Below, in pieces: positions 17,646 to 26,052 of a stretch of DNA of 64,000 nt. The stretch spans positions 1,628,376 to 1,692,375 of the forward strand of contig NZ_JADPMV010000002.1 of NCBI RefSeq assembly GCF_018398425.1. The letters run 5' to 3'. How positions within the stretch are numbered: position 1 is the first letter of the stretch; the number at the start of each line of letters is the position of its first letter. A program made the translations under genes and the position numbers. The DNA is from Pseudomonas lalucatii (lineage in GTDB: Bacteria > Pseudomonadota > Gammaproteobacteria > Pseudomonadales > Pseudomonadaceae). The notes beneath the pieces are model-generated. The model ran no database searches, had not been told where the DNA came from, and saw only the letters and a program-made list of their open reading frames with translations.

Positions 17646-19598
17646 TCAGGGCAGTTGCAGGCCGCCGCCGGCCCGGTGCAAGGCGCGCAGCTGTTCGCGC
17701 AGCGCCGCCAGGTTGCTCTCGCCGGCCTGCAGTTCGGTCAGCAGCGCCGGCTCCAGCAGCTGGCGCACCTCGCGGTCGAGGTCGTCGCTGAGGCGGCGCA
17801 GCTGCACCTGGCGCGCCTGGCTCGCGGCCTCCAGGCGGCGGCGCTCGTCGGCTTGCGGCAGGCCGTAGCCGCTGTCGAGCAGCTCCGCCGGACGGCTGAG
17901 GAAGCCGCTGCCGGCGAGAATCTGCCGCAGGGCCTCGCCGGCCTTCTCCAGGCTCGCGTCGCCGGCGTTCGGCGCGCCGAGGTAGCGGCGCTTGAGCTGG
18001 TCCTGGGCCAGCAGCAGCTGGCGGCGCAGCGCCGCCTGTTCCAGCAGCAGCAGGGCGGCGCTGGCGCGCAGCTCGGCCCGGGGGAACCAGGTGCGGCGCT
18101 CGGCGGCCGGCAGCGCCAGCCAGTCCTCGACCCGTCGCTGCTCGATTGGCAGCAGGTCCTGCAGCACGGCGAACATCGCCTGATAGCGCTCGCGGAAGGA
18201 GTCGAAGCGGTAGCCCAGGCGCAGCGCCTCGCGGGGATCGTCGAGCACCCCGGGGTCGGCCAGGTCGCGGGCCACCAGGCCGTCGAGCAGGCCGTTGGGC
18301 AGGATGCTGTCGAAGGCCTGTAGCTGCGGCGACGGGATGCCGCTGCGCAGCAGCTTGAGGGTCTCCACCGCGCAGTTGTTGGAGATGAAGTAGTAGTCGC
18401 CGTCGTAGCTCCAGTGCTGCTCGGCGGCGCGGGTCACCAGCGCCTCGACCTGCTCGCGCTCGAGCTTGAGCGGCACCGAGGCCAGGCTGCGCAGCTCGAC
18501 CTTGGTGTACTCCTCGATCACCTGGGCCAGGGGCAGGATGAACAGCCGCGACGGATAGGCGCCGGTCAGGCCGTCCCAGCTGGACAGCTGCAGGTCGCCG
18601 ACGAAGGCGCGGTAGGACAGCACCAGGTGCTGGTCGAGGTCCAGGCGGCAGTCCGGGCCGCGCGGCCGGCCGGGGGCGCAGAGCACCAGGCGCAGCATGC
18701 TGTGGCCCCAGCGGCTGGCCCAGTTCTGGTTGGCCTCGGCGAGCAGGTAGTCGACCTGGTAGACCCGCTCGGGGTCGAGGCTGGCCAGGGGCTGGCGGGC
18801 GAAGTCGGCGCCGGCGTTGAGGTAGGCGTAGTCCTCGCTGCAGGCTCGCGGGTGCGGCGGCGTCCAGGCGAAGTGGGTGCGGAAATAGCGCGCCAGCGAG
18901 GGGCGGCGGCAGGCGTAGCCGGGGTCGAGGAGGAAGTATTCCAGGTTCACCGCGACGAACTCGCGCGGGTTGCTCAGCTCGTAGACGTCCGGGCTGCGCG
19001 CCAGCTGGGCGTTGTCCCGTTCGCGCTGGCCGCGCCTGCCGACCCGCTGCGGCCAGCCGGCCAGGTCGAGCAGGTAGGGATCGTCGCTCAGGGTGAAGCG
19101 GCGGGCCTCCTGGCCGCGGCAGGCGGCAGGCAGGCCGACCGGCCCGAGGCTGGCGGCCAGGCGGCGGCAGCGCTGCAGCCGACGTCTTTCGCTCGCCGGC
19201 CAGAGCCGCGCGCGGTCGTACAGGTGGGTGAGCTCGTGCACCAGGGTGGCCAGCAGCTCGCGGCGCTGGCTGCCGTGGGGGCGGCCGGTCTGCTGACGGG
19301 CGGCGCTGCCGTCGCTCAGGGCGGGCAGCAGGGCGGCGTTCAGCTCGATGCCGCTGAAGCGTCCGGCGCGGCCGTAGACCGCCGCCGGCATAGTCTGCCA
19401 GCGCACCGTCACGGGGCGGTCCAGGCGCTCGCGCAGGCGCGGCGGCAAGGCGTCGAGGGCCTCGTCCAGCAGTTCCGAGCTGGCCCGGCGCTGCTGGCGG
19501 TCGAGCTCGTCGCCGTCCAGCACCAGGCGCAATGCGGCCTCGCTGCCGGCGCTGGCGAGCAGCGCCGCGGCCAGTAGCCAGGTGCGCGCCAGGTTCAC
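17646..19598 (-). CDS. Exported DUF4105 protein with an HELTH zinc-protease-like motif
   Basis: A 650-residue exported protein with a signal peptide ending near SAGSEAA. The first third contains HELTH at residues 121-125, a gluzincin-like zinc-binding sequence, embedded in LLATLVHELTHLYDRAR. From about residue 280 it matches DUF4105 (NQNWASRWGHSMLRLVL, then NNCAVETLKLLRSG), a family with conserved His and Cys residues seen in envelope-associated proteins; function unestablished. The C-terminal 150 residues are Leu/Arg/Glu-rich and helical. Translation starts at GTG, overlapping the stop of the upstream DUF2388 gene by four bases, so the two are coupled. The HELTH motif makes a periplasmic peptidase plausible, but this is inference. 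Confidence 0.75.
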   Translation of the reverse strand: MNLARTWLLAAALLASAGSEAALRLVLDGDELDRQQRRASSELLDEALDALPPRLRERLDRPVTVRWQTMPAAVYGRAGRFSGIELNAALLPALSDGSAARQQTGRPHGSQRRELLATLVHELTHLYDRARLWPASERRRLQRCRRLAASLGPVGLPAACRGQEARRFTLSDDPYLLDLAGWPQRVGRRGQRERDNAQLARSPDVYELSNPREFVAVNLEYFLLDPGYACRRPSLARYFRTHFAWTPPHPRACSEDYAYLNAGADFARQPLASLDPERVYQVDYLLAEANQNWASRWGHSMLRLVLCAPGRPRGPDCRLDLDQHLVLSYRAFVGDLQLSSWDGLTGAYPSRLFILPLAQVIEEYTKVELRSLASVPLKLEREQVEALVTRAAEQHWSYDGDYYFISNNCAVETLKLLRSGIPSPQLQAFDSILPNGLLDGLVARDLADPGVLDDPREALRLGYRFDSFRERYQAMFAVLQDLLPIEQRRVEDWLALPAAERRTWFPRAELRASAALLLLEQAALRRQLLLAQDQLKRRYLGAPNAGDASLEKAGEALRQILAGSGFLSRPAELLDSGYGLPQADERRRLEAASQARQVQLRRLSDDLDREVRQLLEPALLTELQAGESNLAALREQLRALHRAGGGLQLP

Positions 19599-19915
19599 AG
19601 GGCGAGTATGGCTGCGGCCAGCTCCAGGTCGGAGGCGGACCGGGTGTCGGGGGCCTGGCGGCGGATGGCGTGCAGCGCCGCCTCCAGATGGGCGCCGCGG
19701 ATGCTGCCGCCGCTGGCGACGAAGCTGGCGGCGTCGTCGCGGGCCTCGACCACCACCTTCAGGTCGCGGATCGAGGTGGTGGTGTCCGAGGTGAAGTCGA
19801 GGCTGCGCTCCAGTGCCCGGACGACGATGTTGCTGGTGGCGACCAGGGTCTGCGCCTGGGCGCTGGCGACGGACAGGGCGATGCAGGCAAGGGCGGCGAA
19901 CAGCGGGCGGGGCAT
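19595..19915 (-). CDS. Small exported DUF2388 protein (copy 1)
   Basis: A 106-residue protein with a signal peptide (MPRPLFAALACIALSVASAQA). The mature part has the DUF2388 pattern: VATSNIVVRALERSLDFTSDTTTS, then RDLKVVVEARDDAASFVASGGSIRGAHLEAAL and DLELAAAILAL. This family is largely confined to Pseudomonas and has no known function; proteins are predicted periplasmic or secreted. A paralogue lies directly upstream (20,013-20,330), and the stop overlaps the DUF4105 start, so the three probably form one transcription unit. Confidence 0.82.
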   Translation of the reverse strand: MPRPLFAALACIALSVASAQAQTLVATSNIVVRALERSLDFTSDTTTSIRDLKVVVEARDDAASFVASGGSIRGAHLEAALHAIRRQAPDTRSASDLELAAAILAL

Positions 19916-20012
19916 GGACGAACTCCGGGACGGCGGGCGATGGCGCATTGGACGAACGGGCGCGCCGGCGGTTCCGCTGCGCCGAGCGGCAGCGGGTCCG
20001 GGCGGTGCGCGG

Positions 20013-20330
20013 TCAACGGCTGAGAATCGCCCTGGCCAGCTGCAGGTCGTCGGCCTGCAGGTCCGGCTGCTGCCGGCGGATGTGCAGCAGCGCCGCCTCC
20101 AGGTGGGCGCCGCGGATGGCGCCCAGGCTGGCGACGAAGCTCGCGGCATCGTCGCGGGCGGCCAGCACCACCTTGTCGTCGCGCAGCGAGGAGGTGGCAT
20201 CGGAACTGGCCTCCGCGGTGCCGGCCAGGGAGTTGCCGATGGCATCGGTGGTGCCGACGAAGCTGGTGGCCATGGCGCTGCCGCCGGTCAACAGCAGCGC
20301 GGTCAGGGTGAACAGGCGGACGGGGTACAT
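20013..20330 (-). CDS. Small exported DUF2388 protein (copy 2)
   Basis: A 105-residue protein with signal peptide MYPVRLFTLTALLLTGGSAMA, then GTTDAIGNSLAGTAEASSD and the family block RDDKVVLAARDDAASFVASLGAIRG. It shares most positions with the next gene downstream (DDAASFVAS, GAHLEAAL, RRQ, ARAIL), so the pair arose by tandem duplication followed by divergence. Both keep the exported DUF2388 architecture. It probably heads the DUF2388-DUF2388-DUF4105 unit, with a 97-bp gap before the next gene. Function unknown. Confidence 0.82.
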   Translation of the reverse strand: MYPVRLFTLTALLLTGGSAMATSFVGTTDAIGNSLAGTAEASSDATSSLRDDKVVLAARDDAASFVASLGAIRGAHLEAALLHIRRQQPDLQADDLQLARAILSR

Positions 20331-20426
20331 GGTGGGGCTCCGGAGAAGAGGCGCCAGGCGCGGCGATTGAAGGGTTTCACTCACCGTTAGCCTAGCTCAG
20401 CCGCGGCCCCGCAGCCTAGCGCGCGC

Positions 20427-20633
20427 TCAGCGCCAGAAGGGCTTCTGCAGTTCGCGCTGGCGCTCGGCGGGGCCGATGCCGCTGTCCGCCAGCTGGCGTG
20501 CGTCGAGGGCGGCCAGTTGGCGGCGGGTGCGGGCATTGCGCAGCCACAGGGCCAGGGTGGCCTGCAGTCGGCCGAGCGGCCGGGTGTGGCTGGGCTGAAG
20601 GGGCAATGTGCTGGTGTCGAGGGTGCGCTCCAT
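20427..20633 (-). CDS. DUF1127 small protein (copy 1)
   Basis: A 68-residue basic protein ending in the DUF1127 (YjiS-like) domain: RRQLAALDARQLADSGIGPAERQRELQKPFWR. The ATG at 20,633 is favoured over an in-frame ATG at 20,687 because GGAAGG lies nine bases upstream and the N-terminus MERTL matches the paralogue at 20,888. DUF1127 proteins are small arginine-rich proteins; some in alphaproteobacteria bind RNA and influence phosphate metabolism, but no role is established in Pseudomonas. The nonamer AGTTGGCAG occurs 70 bp upstream, and also upstream of copy 2. Confidence 0.82.
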   Translation of the reverse strand: MERTLDTSTLPLQPSHTRPLGRLQATLALWLRNARTRRQLAALDARQLADSGIGPAERQRELQKPFWR

Positions 20634-20815
20634 GACGGTCGACCTTCCCGCGCGGGACGGGTGTGGGGTATGGGACACCATGTTCACGCCCCCTGTGAAC
20701 AGTTGGCAGCTACAGCGAGGTTAAATTGTATTGGTGCAGTTTGTGGATATCTATAACTGTTCTGCTGTTAGAGCGGATAACTGTTCCGCAGTCGTGCGGA
20801 TGGCCCGCCACGAAC

Positions 20816-20854
20816 GACAAGCCCCGCCGACGCGGGGCGTGGGCGGGGCTTGTC
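20816..20854 (-). terminator. GC-rich hairpin downstream of DUF1127 copy 2
   Basis: Perfect 13-bp inverted repeat (20,816-20,828 with 20,842-20,854, arm GACAAGCCCCGCC) with a 13-base loop, 34 bp past the stop of the minus-strand DUF1127 gene. It lacks a strong T-run, so it may be a weak terminator or mRNA-stabilising hairpin. Confidence 0.55.
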
Positions 20855-20887
20855 TGCGAAGCGGGCCGGCGTCTGGCGCCGCGGCGC

Positions 20888-21103
20888 TTAGCGCCAGAAC
20901 GGCTTGTTCAGCTCGGCGTGGCGCTGGCTCTCGCTGATGCCGGCGTCGGCCAGCAGGCGGGCATCCAGGCGCGCCAGCTGGCGGCGGCTGACGATGCGGC
21001 GCTGCCACAGCAGCAGGGTGGCGGCCATGCGCAGCGGCAGGCTGGCGGAAACGGTGGAGGCGCTGGGTTCGAAAAACAGGTCGGAACTGAGGGTGCGTTC
21101 CAT
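20888..21103 (-). CDS. DUF1127 small protein (copy 2)
   Basis: A 71-residue protein starting MERTL and ending in RRQLARLDARLLADAGISESQRHAELNKPFWR, the same C-terminal DUF1127 motif as the neighbour at 20,427. An excellent ribosome binding site (GGAAGGA) precedes the ATG. The two copies differ in the central region and share both termini, indicating tandem duplication. A perfect palindrome CTGCCAA-AAG-TTGGCAG lies 160-176 bp upstream in an unusually AT-rich stretch and is a candidate operator. Confidence 0.85.
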   Translation of the reverse strand: MERTLSSDLFFEPSASTVSASLPLRMAATLLLWQRRIVSRRQLARLDARLLADAGISESQRHAELNKPFWR

Positions 21104-21456
21104 GGTGACATCCTTCCGCTTGTGGCGGGTCTAGAGAGTGTTTTGCCTGGTGCCTATATTCCGCTTCCGCCAAGGGATTCAGTAGTCACAGCTGCTGTTA
21201 ATTACCGGCCTATTAGATAGTTTGCTTTGTAACTGCTAGGCCGTTTTTTTACTCAGCTGTACCTGCCAAAAGTTGGCAGTCGTGAATTTCTGCTTTCTGC
21301 AGTGAATTAACCTGCCTAATAAACGTCTTGCAGTGATTTGCTACCGGTACAGTTGCAAATTGACTGCCAAGTGTCATTGACCCAAGGTTCAGAAAATTTT
21401 CGGGACTGCCGCGGTTTCCCCGCCGATCTGTATCGCCAGGGCTGGCCCTGCGCGCA
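21104..21456. promoter_or_regulatory. AT-rich intergenic region with palindrome, upstream of DUF1127 copy 2
   Basis: About 350 bases without a convincing gene, far richer in A/T than the flanks. It holds the perfect palindrome CTGCCAA-AAG-TTGGCAG at 21,263-21,279. The half-site TTGGCAG recurs at 20,703-20,709, upstream of the other DUF1127 gene. It presumably carries the DUF1127 promoter; the pntB terminator is at its far end. Confidence 0.5.
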
Positions 21457-21485
21457 CAAAAAAGCCCGGCACGGGGCCGGGCTTC
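21457..21485 (-). terminator. Rho-independent terminator of the pnt operon
   Basis: On the minus strand a GC-rich stem (AAGCCCGGCC / GGCCGGGCTT type, loop about 4 bases) is followed by six T residues, 21 bp beyond the pntB stop codon. Confidence 0.85.
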
Positions 21486-21505
21486 TTCGGGAGCGGCGCG
21501 GGCGG

Positions 21506-22942
21506 TCAGTCGACTGCCTTGACCATGTCCTCGATCACCTTCTTGGCGTCGCCGAACACCATCATGGTCTTGTCCAGGTAGAACAGTTCGTTGTCCAGGC
21601 CGGCGTAGCCGCTGGCCATCGAGCGCTTGTTGACGATCACGGTCTTGGCCTTGTAGGCCTCGAGGATCGGCATGCCGGCGATCGGCGACTTAGGATCGTT
21701 CTTCGCCGCCGGGTTGACCACGTCGTTGGCGCCGAGCACCAGCACCACGTCGGCCTGGCCGAACTCGGAGTTGATGTCCTCCATCTCGAACACCTGCTCG
21801 TACGGCACCTCGGCCTCGGCCAGCAGCACGTTCATGTGCCCGGGCATACGGCCGGCCACCGGGTGGATGGCGTATTTCACGTTGACCCCGCGGTGGCTCA
21901 GCTTCTCCGCCAGCTCCATCAGCGCGTGCTGGGCGCGGGCCACCGCCAGGCCGTAGCCGGGCACGATGATCACGCTGTCGGCGTTGGTCAGCAGGAAGGC
22001 CGCGTCGTCGCTGGAGCCGGACTTCACCGGGCGCTGCTCGCCGCTGCCCGCCGCCGGACCGGCATCCGTCGCGCCGCCGAAGCCGCCGAGGATGACGTTG
22101 AAGAACGAACGGTTCATCGCCTTGCACATGATGTAGGAGAGGATGGCACCGGAGGAGCCGACCAGGGAGCCGGCGATGATCAGCATCGAGTTGTTCAGCG
22201 AGAAGCCGATACCGGCCGCCGCCCAGCCCGAGTAGCTGTTGAGCATCGACACCACCACCGGCATGTCGGCGCCACCGATCGGGATGATGATCAGCACGCC
22301 GATGACGAAGGCCAGGGCCACCAGGATGGCGAACGAGGTGATGTCGCCGGTGAAGGTGTACACCAGGCCGAGGCCGATGATCGCCAGGCCGACCGCCAGG
22401 TTGAGCATGTGCTGGCCGGCGAACTGTACCGGTGCGCCCTGGAACAGGCGGAACTTGTACTTGCCCGACAGCTTGCCGAAGGCGATCACCGAACCGGAGA
22501 AGGTGATGGCGCCGATGGCCGCGCCGAGGAACAGCTCCAGGCGGTTGCCGGACGGAATCGCCTCGCCCAGGGATGCAACGATGCCCAGGGACTGCGGCTC
22601 GACCACCGCGGCGATGGCGATGAACACCGCGGCCAGACCGATCATGCTGTGCATGAAGGCGACCAGCTCGGGCATCTTGGTCATCTCGACGCGCTTGGCC
22701 ATGACGGTGCCGACGCTGCCGCCGACCAGCAGGCCGACGATCACGTAGCCGATGCCGGCGGTGGCCATCTCGGCCCCCAGCTTGTAGATCAGGCCGACGG
22801 TGGTGACGATGGCGATGGCCATGCCGATCATGCCGAACAGGTTGCCGCGCCGCGAGCTGGTCGGGTGCGACAGGCCCTTGAGCGCCTGGATAAAGCAGAT
22901 CGAGGCGACGAGGTAGAGAACAGTGATCAGGTTCATGCTCAT
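21506..22942 (-). CDS. pntB: NAD(P) transhydrogenase subunit beta
   Basis: A 478-residue inner-membrane subunit of proton-translocating transhydrogenase, which drives NADPH formation from NADH using the proton motive force. The N-terminal ~270 residues form the membrane domain II (start MSMNLITVLYLVASICFIQALKGLSHP); the C-terminal domain III binds NADP(H), with VIIVPGYGLAVARAQHALMEL, HPVAGRMPGHMNVLLAEA and VLVLGANDVVNPAAK. It is the last gene of pntAA-pntAB-pntB, two bases downstream of pntAB, and is followed by a clear terminator. Confidence 0.97.
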   Translation of the reverse strand: MSMNLITVLYLVASICFIQALKGLSHPTSSRRGNLFGMIGMAIAIVTTVGLIYKLGAEMATAGIGYVIVGLLVGGSVGTVMAKRVEMTKMPELVAFMHSMIGLAAVFIAIAAVVEPQSLGIVASLGEAIPSGNRLELFLGAAIGAITFSGSVIAFGKLSGKYKFRLFQGAPVQFAGQHMLNLAVGLAIIGLGLVYTFTGDITSFAILVALAFVIGVLIIIPIGGADMPVVVSMLNSYSGWAAAGIGFSLNNSMLIIAGSLVGSSGAILSYIMCKAMNRSFFNVILGGFGGATDAGPAAGSGEQRPVKSGSSDDAAFLLTNADSVIIVPGYGLAVARAQHALMELAEKLSHRGVNVKYAIHPVAGRMPGHMNVLLAEAEVPYEQVFEMEDINSEFGQADVVLVLGANDVVNPAAKNDPKSPIAGMPILEAYKAKTVIVNKRSMASGYAGLDNELFYLDKTMMVFGDAKKVIEDMVKAVD

Positions 22943-22944
22943 GG

Positions 22945-23259
22945 TCAGTGCTTCTCCGCAGCCGCTTTCGGCGCTTTCTTCTTGAACATTTCCAGCATGC
23001 GTCGGGTGACCAGGAAGCCACCGAACACGTTGACCGCGGCCAGGGCCACGGCCAGGGTGCCCATGGTCTTGCCCAGCGGGGTGACGGTCAGGGCGGCGGC
23101 CAGCATGGCGCCGACGATGACGATCGCCGAGATGGCGTTGGTCACCGCCATCAGCGGGGTGTGCAGGGCCGGGGTGACGTTCCACACCACGTGGTAGCCG
23201 ACGTAGATCGCCAGGGCGAAGATGATCAGGTTGTAGATGCCATCGGAAATCATATCCAT
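22945..23259 (-). CDS. pntAB: NAD(P) transhydrogenase subunit alpha part 2 (membrane segment)
   Basis: A 104-residue protein with three to four membrane helices ([39 protein letters not shown] is the conserved family stretch). It corresponds to the C-terminal membrane part of E. coli PntA; Pseudomonas and many alphaproteobacteria encode it separately. It forms part of the proton channel with PntB. The start at 23,259 gives [11 protein letters not shown]. It lies 14 bp downstream of pntAA and two bases before pntB. Confidence 0.96.
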   Translation of the reverse strand: MDMISDGIYNLIIFALAIYVGYHVVWNVTPALHTPLMAVTNAISAIVIVGAMLAAALTVTPLGKTMGTLAVALAAVNVFGGFLVTRRMLEMFKKKAPKAAAEKH

Positions 23260-23273
23260 GTGCGCGTCTCCCC

Positions 23274-24395
23274 TTAGCCGTTGGTGCGCACGACCTGGCC
23301 GTCGCGGCACATCAGGCACGCGGCGACGATGTCGTCTTCGAGGTTGAGGTGGAACTGGCCGTCCTTGTCGATGACCAGCTTGAGGAAGTCCAGCAGGTTG
23401 CGCGCATACAGCGCCGAGGCATCGGCCGGCACCATGGCGGCCAGGTTGCTGTGGCCGACGATGGTCACGCCGTGCTTGATCACCACCTGCTCGGCGACGG
23501 TCAGCGGGCAGTTGCCGCCCTGGGCCGCGGCCAGGTCGATGACCACCGAGCCGGGCTTCATCTGCTCGACGGTTTCTTCCTTGAGCAGCACCGGGGCTTT
23601 GCGGCCGGGGATCAGCGCGGTGGTGATGACGATGTCGGCCTGCTTGGCGCGCTCGTGCACCGCCTTGGCCTGGCGCTCCATCCACGACTGCGGCATCGGC
23701 CGCGCGTAGCCGCCGACGCCCTGGGCGCACTCGCGCTCCTCGTCGGTCTCGAAGGGCACGTCGACGAACTTGGCGCCGAGGGACTCGATCTGTTCCTTCA
23801 CCGCCGGGCGCACGTCCGAGGCCTCGATCACCGCACCCAGGCGCTTGGCCGTGGCGATGGCCTGCAGCCCGGCGACGCCGGCGCCGAGGATCAGCACGCG
23901 GGCGGCCTTCACGGTACCGGCGGCAGTCATCAGCATCGGCATGAAGCGCGGGTAGTGGTTGGCGGCGAGCATCACCGCCTTGTAGCCGGCGATGTTGGCT
24001 TGCGACGACAGCACGTCGAGGCTCTGCGCGCGGGAGGTGCGCGGCGCCGCTTCCAGGGCGAAGGCGGTGATGCCGCGGGCGTTCATGCGGGCGATGGTTT
24101 CGTTGCTGAACGGATTGAGCATGCCGACCAGCACCGCGCCGGTCTTCATGTGCGTCAGCTCGGCCTCGCTCGGCGCCACCACCTTGAGCACCAGGTCGGC
24201 GCCGAGGGCGGCGGCGTCGCTGCCGATGGAGGCGCCCACCGCGGCGTAGGCGCTGTCCGGAATGCTGGCGCTGACCCCCGCGCCGCTCTGTACGGTTACC
24301 TGATGGCCTTGGCCGATCAGCTTCTTGATGGTCTCCGGCGTCGCGGCTACCCGCGTCTCGCCGGCCTGGGTTTCGAGAGGAACACCGATGTGCAC
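23274..24395 (-). CDS. pntAA: NAD(P) transhydrogenase subunit alpha part 1 (NAD-binding)
   Basis: A 373-residue soluble domain I of transhydrogenase that binds NAD(H), related to alanine dehydrogenase. The N-terminus [22 protein letters not shown] is characteristic, the Rossmann motif is [22 protein letters not shown], and the loop [34 protein letters not shown] is conserved. Translation starts at GTG (24,395) with GCAGGAG upstream. First gene of the pnt operon; the 556-bp region beyond it should contain the promoter. Confidence 0.96.
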   Translation of the reverse strand: MHIGVPLETQAGETRVAATPETIKKLIGQGHQVTVQSGAGVSASIPDSAYAAVGASIGSDAAALGADLVLKVVAPSEAELTHMKTGAVLVGMLNPFSNETIARMNARGITAFALEAAPRTSRAQSLDVLSSQANIAGYKAVMLAANHYPRFMPMLMTAAGTVKAARVLILGAGVAGLQAIATAKRLGAVIEASDVRPAVKEQIESLGAKFVDVPFETDEERECAQGVGGYARPMPQSWMERQAKAVHERAKQADIVITTALIPGRKAPVLLKEETVEQMKPGSVVIDLAAAQGGNCPLTVAEQVVIKHGVTIVGHSNLAAMVPADASALYARNLLDFLKLVIDKDGQFHLNLEDDIVAACLMCRDGQVVRTNG

Positions 24396-24951
24396 TTCTT
24401 TTCTCCTGCGTGATCTTTTTAGTGAACCGGCGCACTACGGATGGCACGCGGGCAATGGGGAGGATCAGCACAAACCCACCCTAGCAGATGCATCCGCTAG
24501 GGCAGGGCGCGGCATTTTGCAGGCGAAGCGCGGGGGCTTCAAGGCGTTCTGGAGTAAAACCTGGCGATAACTACAGGTCACGCTTTGACTTCACGTCCGG
24601 CTTTTCCTGGCAAGGCCCATGGCGCCGCCGCCTGCGGATCGATTAACGGGTTCTCCGGTGGATATCGGTATCCTCGACATGAATCACTGTTCATCACTCG
24701 CCCGGGCGTCCCGTCCATACCCGGTCCGCCCCGCGGATTGCTTGGGCTGGACGCGCATATCGCCACGACTACGAGGGCGCGCCAAGAGTAACCCACGCAG
24801 GGCGGCTGTAGCCCTGGATATACCTGACTACGGGGTCAGAACTGCTGCAGGACGGAGCCTAGCGCCCCCGCGGGCACGGCGATGGCGCTAATGGAAAAAA
24901 GGATGTCGCCGAACACCCTGCGAGCTACATGCCGATAGCGGCTGCAGGGCC
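24396..24951. other. Intergenic region between pntAA and gcdR
   Basis: About 556 bases without a gene I can support. Short open frames on both strands have no ribosome binding site and no recognisable protein pattern. It should contain the pnt promoter near its left end; the part near 24,850-24,950 is the 3' region of the LysR gene. Confidence 0.4.
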
Positions 24952-25860
24952 CTATTGCAGGCCATTGGCCGCGGCATAATGCCGCGCCTCGGTCGCCAGC
25001 CAGTCGCGAAAACGCTGCAGCGCGGCGGACTCCAGCTTGCGCTCGGGAATCACCAGGTAATAGGCCTTGTCGCTGTGGCAGGCATGCTCCAGGGCCAGCA
25101 CCAGGCGACCCTCGGCCAGTTCGCGCTGGATCAGGAAAGGCGGGATCAGCGCCACGCCCATCTCGTGCATGGCCGCCTGGGCGAGCATGGAGAACAGCTC
25201 GTAGCGCGGCCCGCCGAGGTCCCGTGGCACGCTCAACCCCTGCGAGGCGAACCACTGGCGCCAGGCATAGGGGCGGGTGGTCTGCTGCAGCAGCGGCAGC
25301 TCGGCGATGCGCTCGGCGCTCGGCTGGCTCTGGCCGGCGAGCAGTGCCGGGCTGCACACCGGCATGGCGTTCTCGCGCATCAGCAGCTGCGTGGCGGTGC
25401 CCGACCAGTCGCCGTCGCCGAAGTAGATGGCCGCGTCGAAGTCGGTGTCGGCGAACAGGAAGGGCCGGGTGCGGTTGGTCAGGTTGACCGTGACCTCGGG
25501 GTGCAGGCGCTGGAAGTCCTTCAGCCGTGGCAGCAGCCACTGGGTGCCGAAGGTCGGCACCACCGCCAGTTCGATGCTCATGGCGCCCTGCTGGCCCATC
25601 ACCGCCAGGGTGTCGCGTTCCACCGCATCGAGCTGCGCGGCCACCCGGCGGGCATAGGACAGCCCGGCCTCGGTCAGCTTGACGCCGCGGCGCGAGCGGC
25701 GGAACAGCGCGACGTTGAGGAACTCCTCGAGGCCGGCGACCTGGCGGCAGATGGCGCTCTGGGTCAGCGCCAGCTCCTCGGCGGCCTTGGTGAAGCTCTG
25801 GTGGCGGGCGGCCGACTCGAAGGCGACCAGGGCGGCGGTGCTGGGGATCTTGCGGCGCAT
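24952..25860 (-). CDS. gcdR: LysR-family regulator of glutarate utilisation, GcdR-like
   Basis: A 302-residue LysR-type regulator: helix-turn-helix in residues 1-65 (MRRKIPSTAALVAFESAARHQ, then ELALTQSAICRQVAGLEEFL and LFRRSRRGVKLTEAG) and a periplasmic-binding-protein-like effector domain. It is divergent from glutaryl-CoA dehydrogenase, the arrangement of gcdR (PA0448 in P. aeruginosa), where the regulator activates gcdH-gcdG in response to glutarate. Assignment rests on family plus position. The 192-bp divergent promoter contains the inverted repeat TCGCAC-N6-GTGCGA, a candidate LysR site. Confidence 0.82.
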   Translation of the reverse strand: MRRKIPSTAALVAFESAARHQSFTKAAEELALTQSAICRQVAGLEEFLNVALFRRSRRGVKLTEAGLSYARRVAAQLDAVERDTLAVMGQQGAMSIELAVVPTFGTQWLLPRLKDFQRLHPEVTVNLTNRTRPFLFADTDFDAAIYFGDGDWSGTATQLLMRENAMPVCSPALLAGQSQPSAERIAELPLLQQTTRPYAWRQWFASQGLSVPRDLGGPRYELFSMLAQAAMHEMGVALIPPFLIQRELAEGRLVLALEHACHSDKAYYLVIPERKLESAALQRFRDWLATEARHYAAANGLQ

Positions 25861-25924
25861 CTGTGCGGCACCCTCACTTGATTTCGCGGTTTGTCCGGAG
25901 AATTTATTTTACGGAGTGAGGATA

Positions 25925-25942
25925 TCGCACAATTGGGTGCGA
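25925..25942. promoter_or_regulatory. Candidate GcdR operator
   Basis: Perfect inverted repeat TCGCAC-AATTGG-GTGCGA in the gcdR/gcdH divergent promoter, with AT-rich flanks and an overall T-N11-A type geometry as used by LysR regulators. No experimental motif is claimed. Confidence 0.5.
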
Positions 25943-26052
25943 ATTACTCGGTTGTCCGCCGCGCCCAGGCGGCCTAGGATCTGGCCATACCCGTGTGGGT
26001 CGGGCGCCGTCGCCTGCCCCGCCCTTCACCGACTCGACTCGAGGTGTTCCCC

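Noticed and set aside
24578..24796. 72-codon frame between pntAA and gcdR
   Set aside because: No ribosome binding site and no similarity recognised; likely chance.
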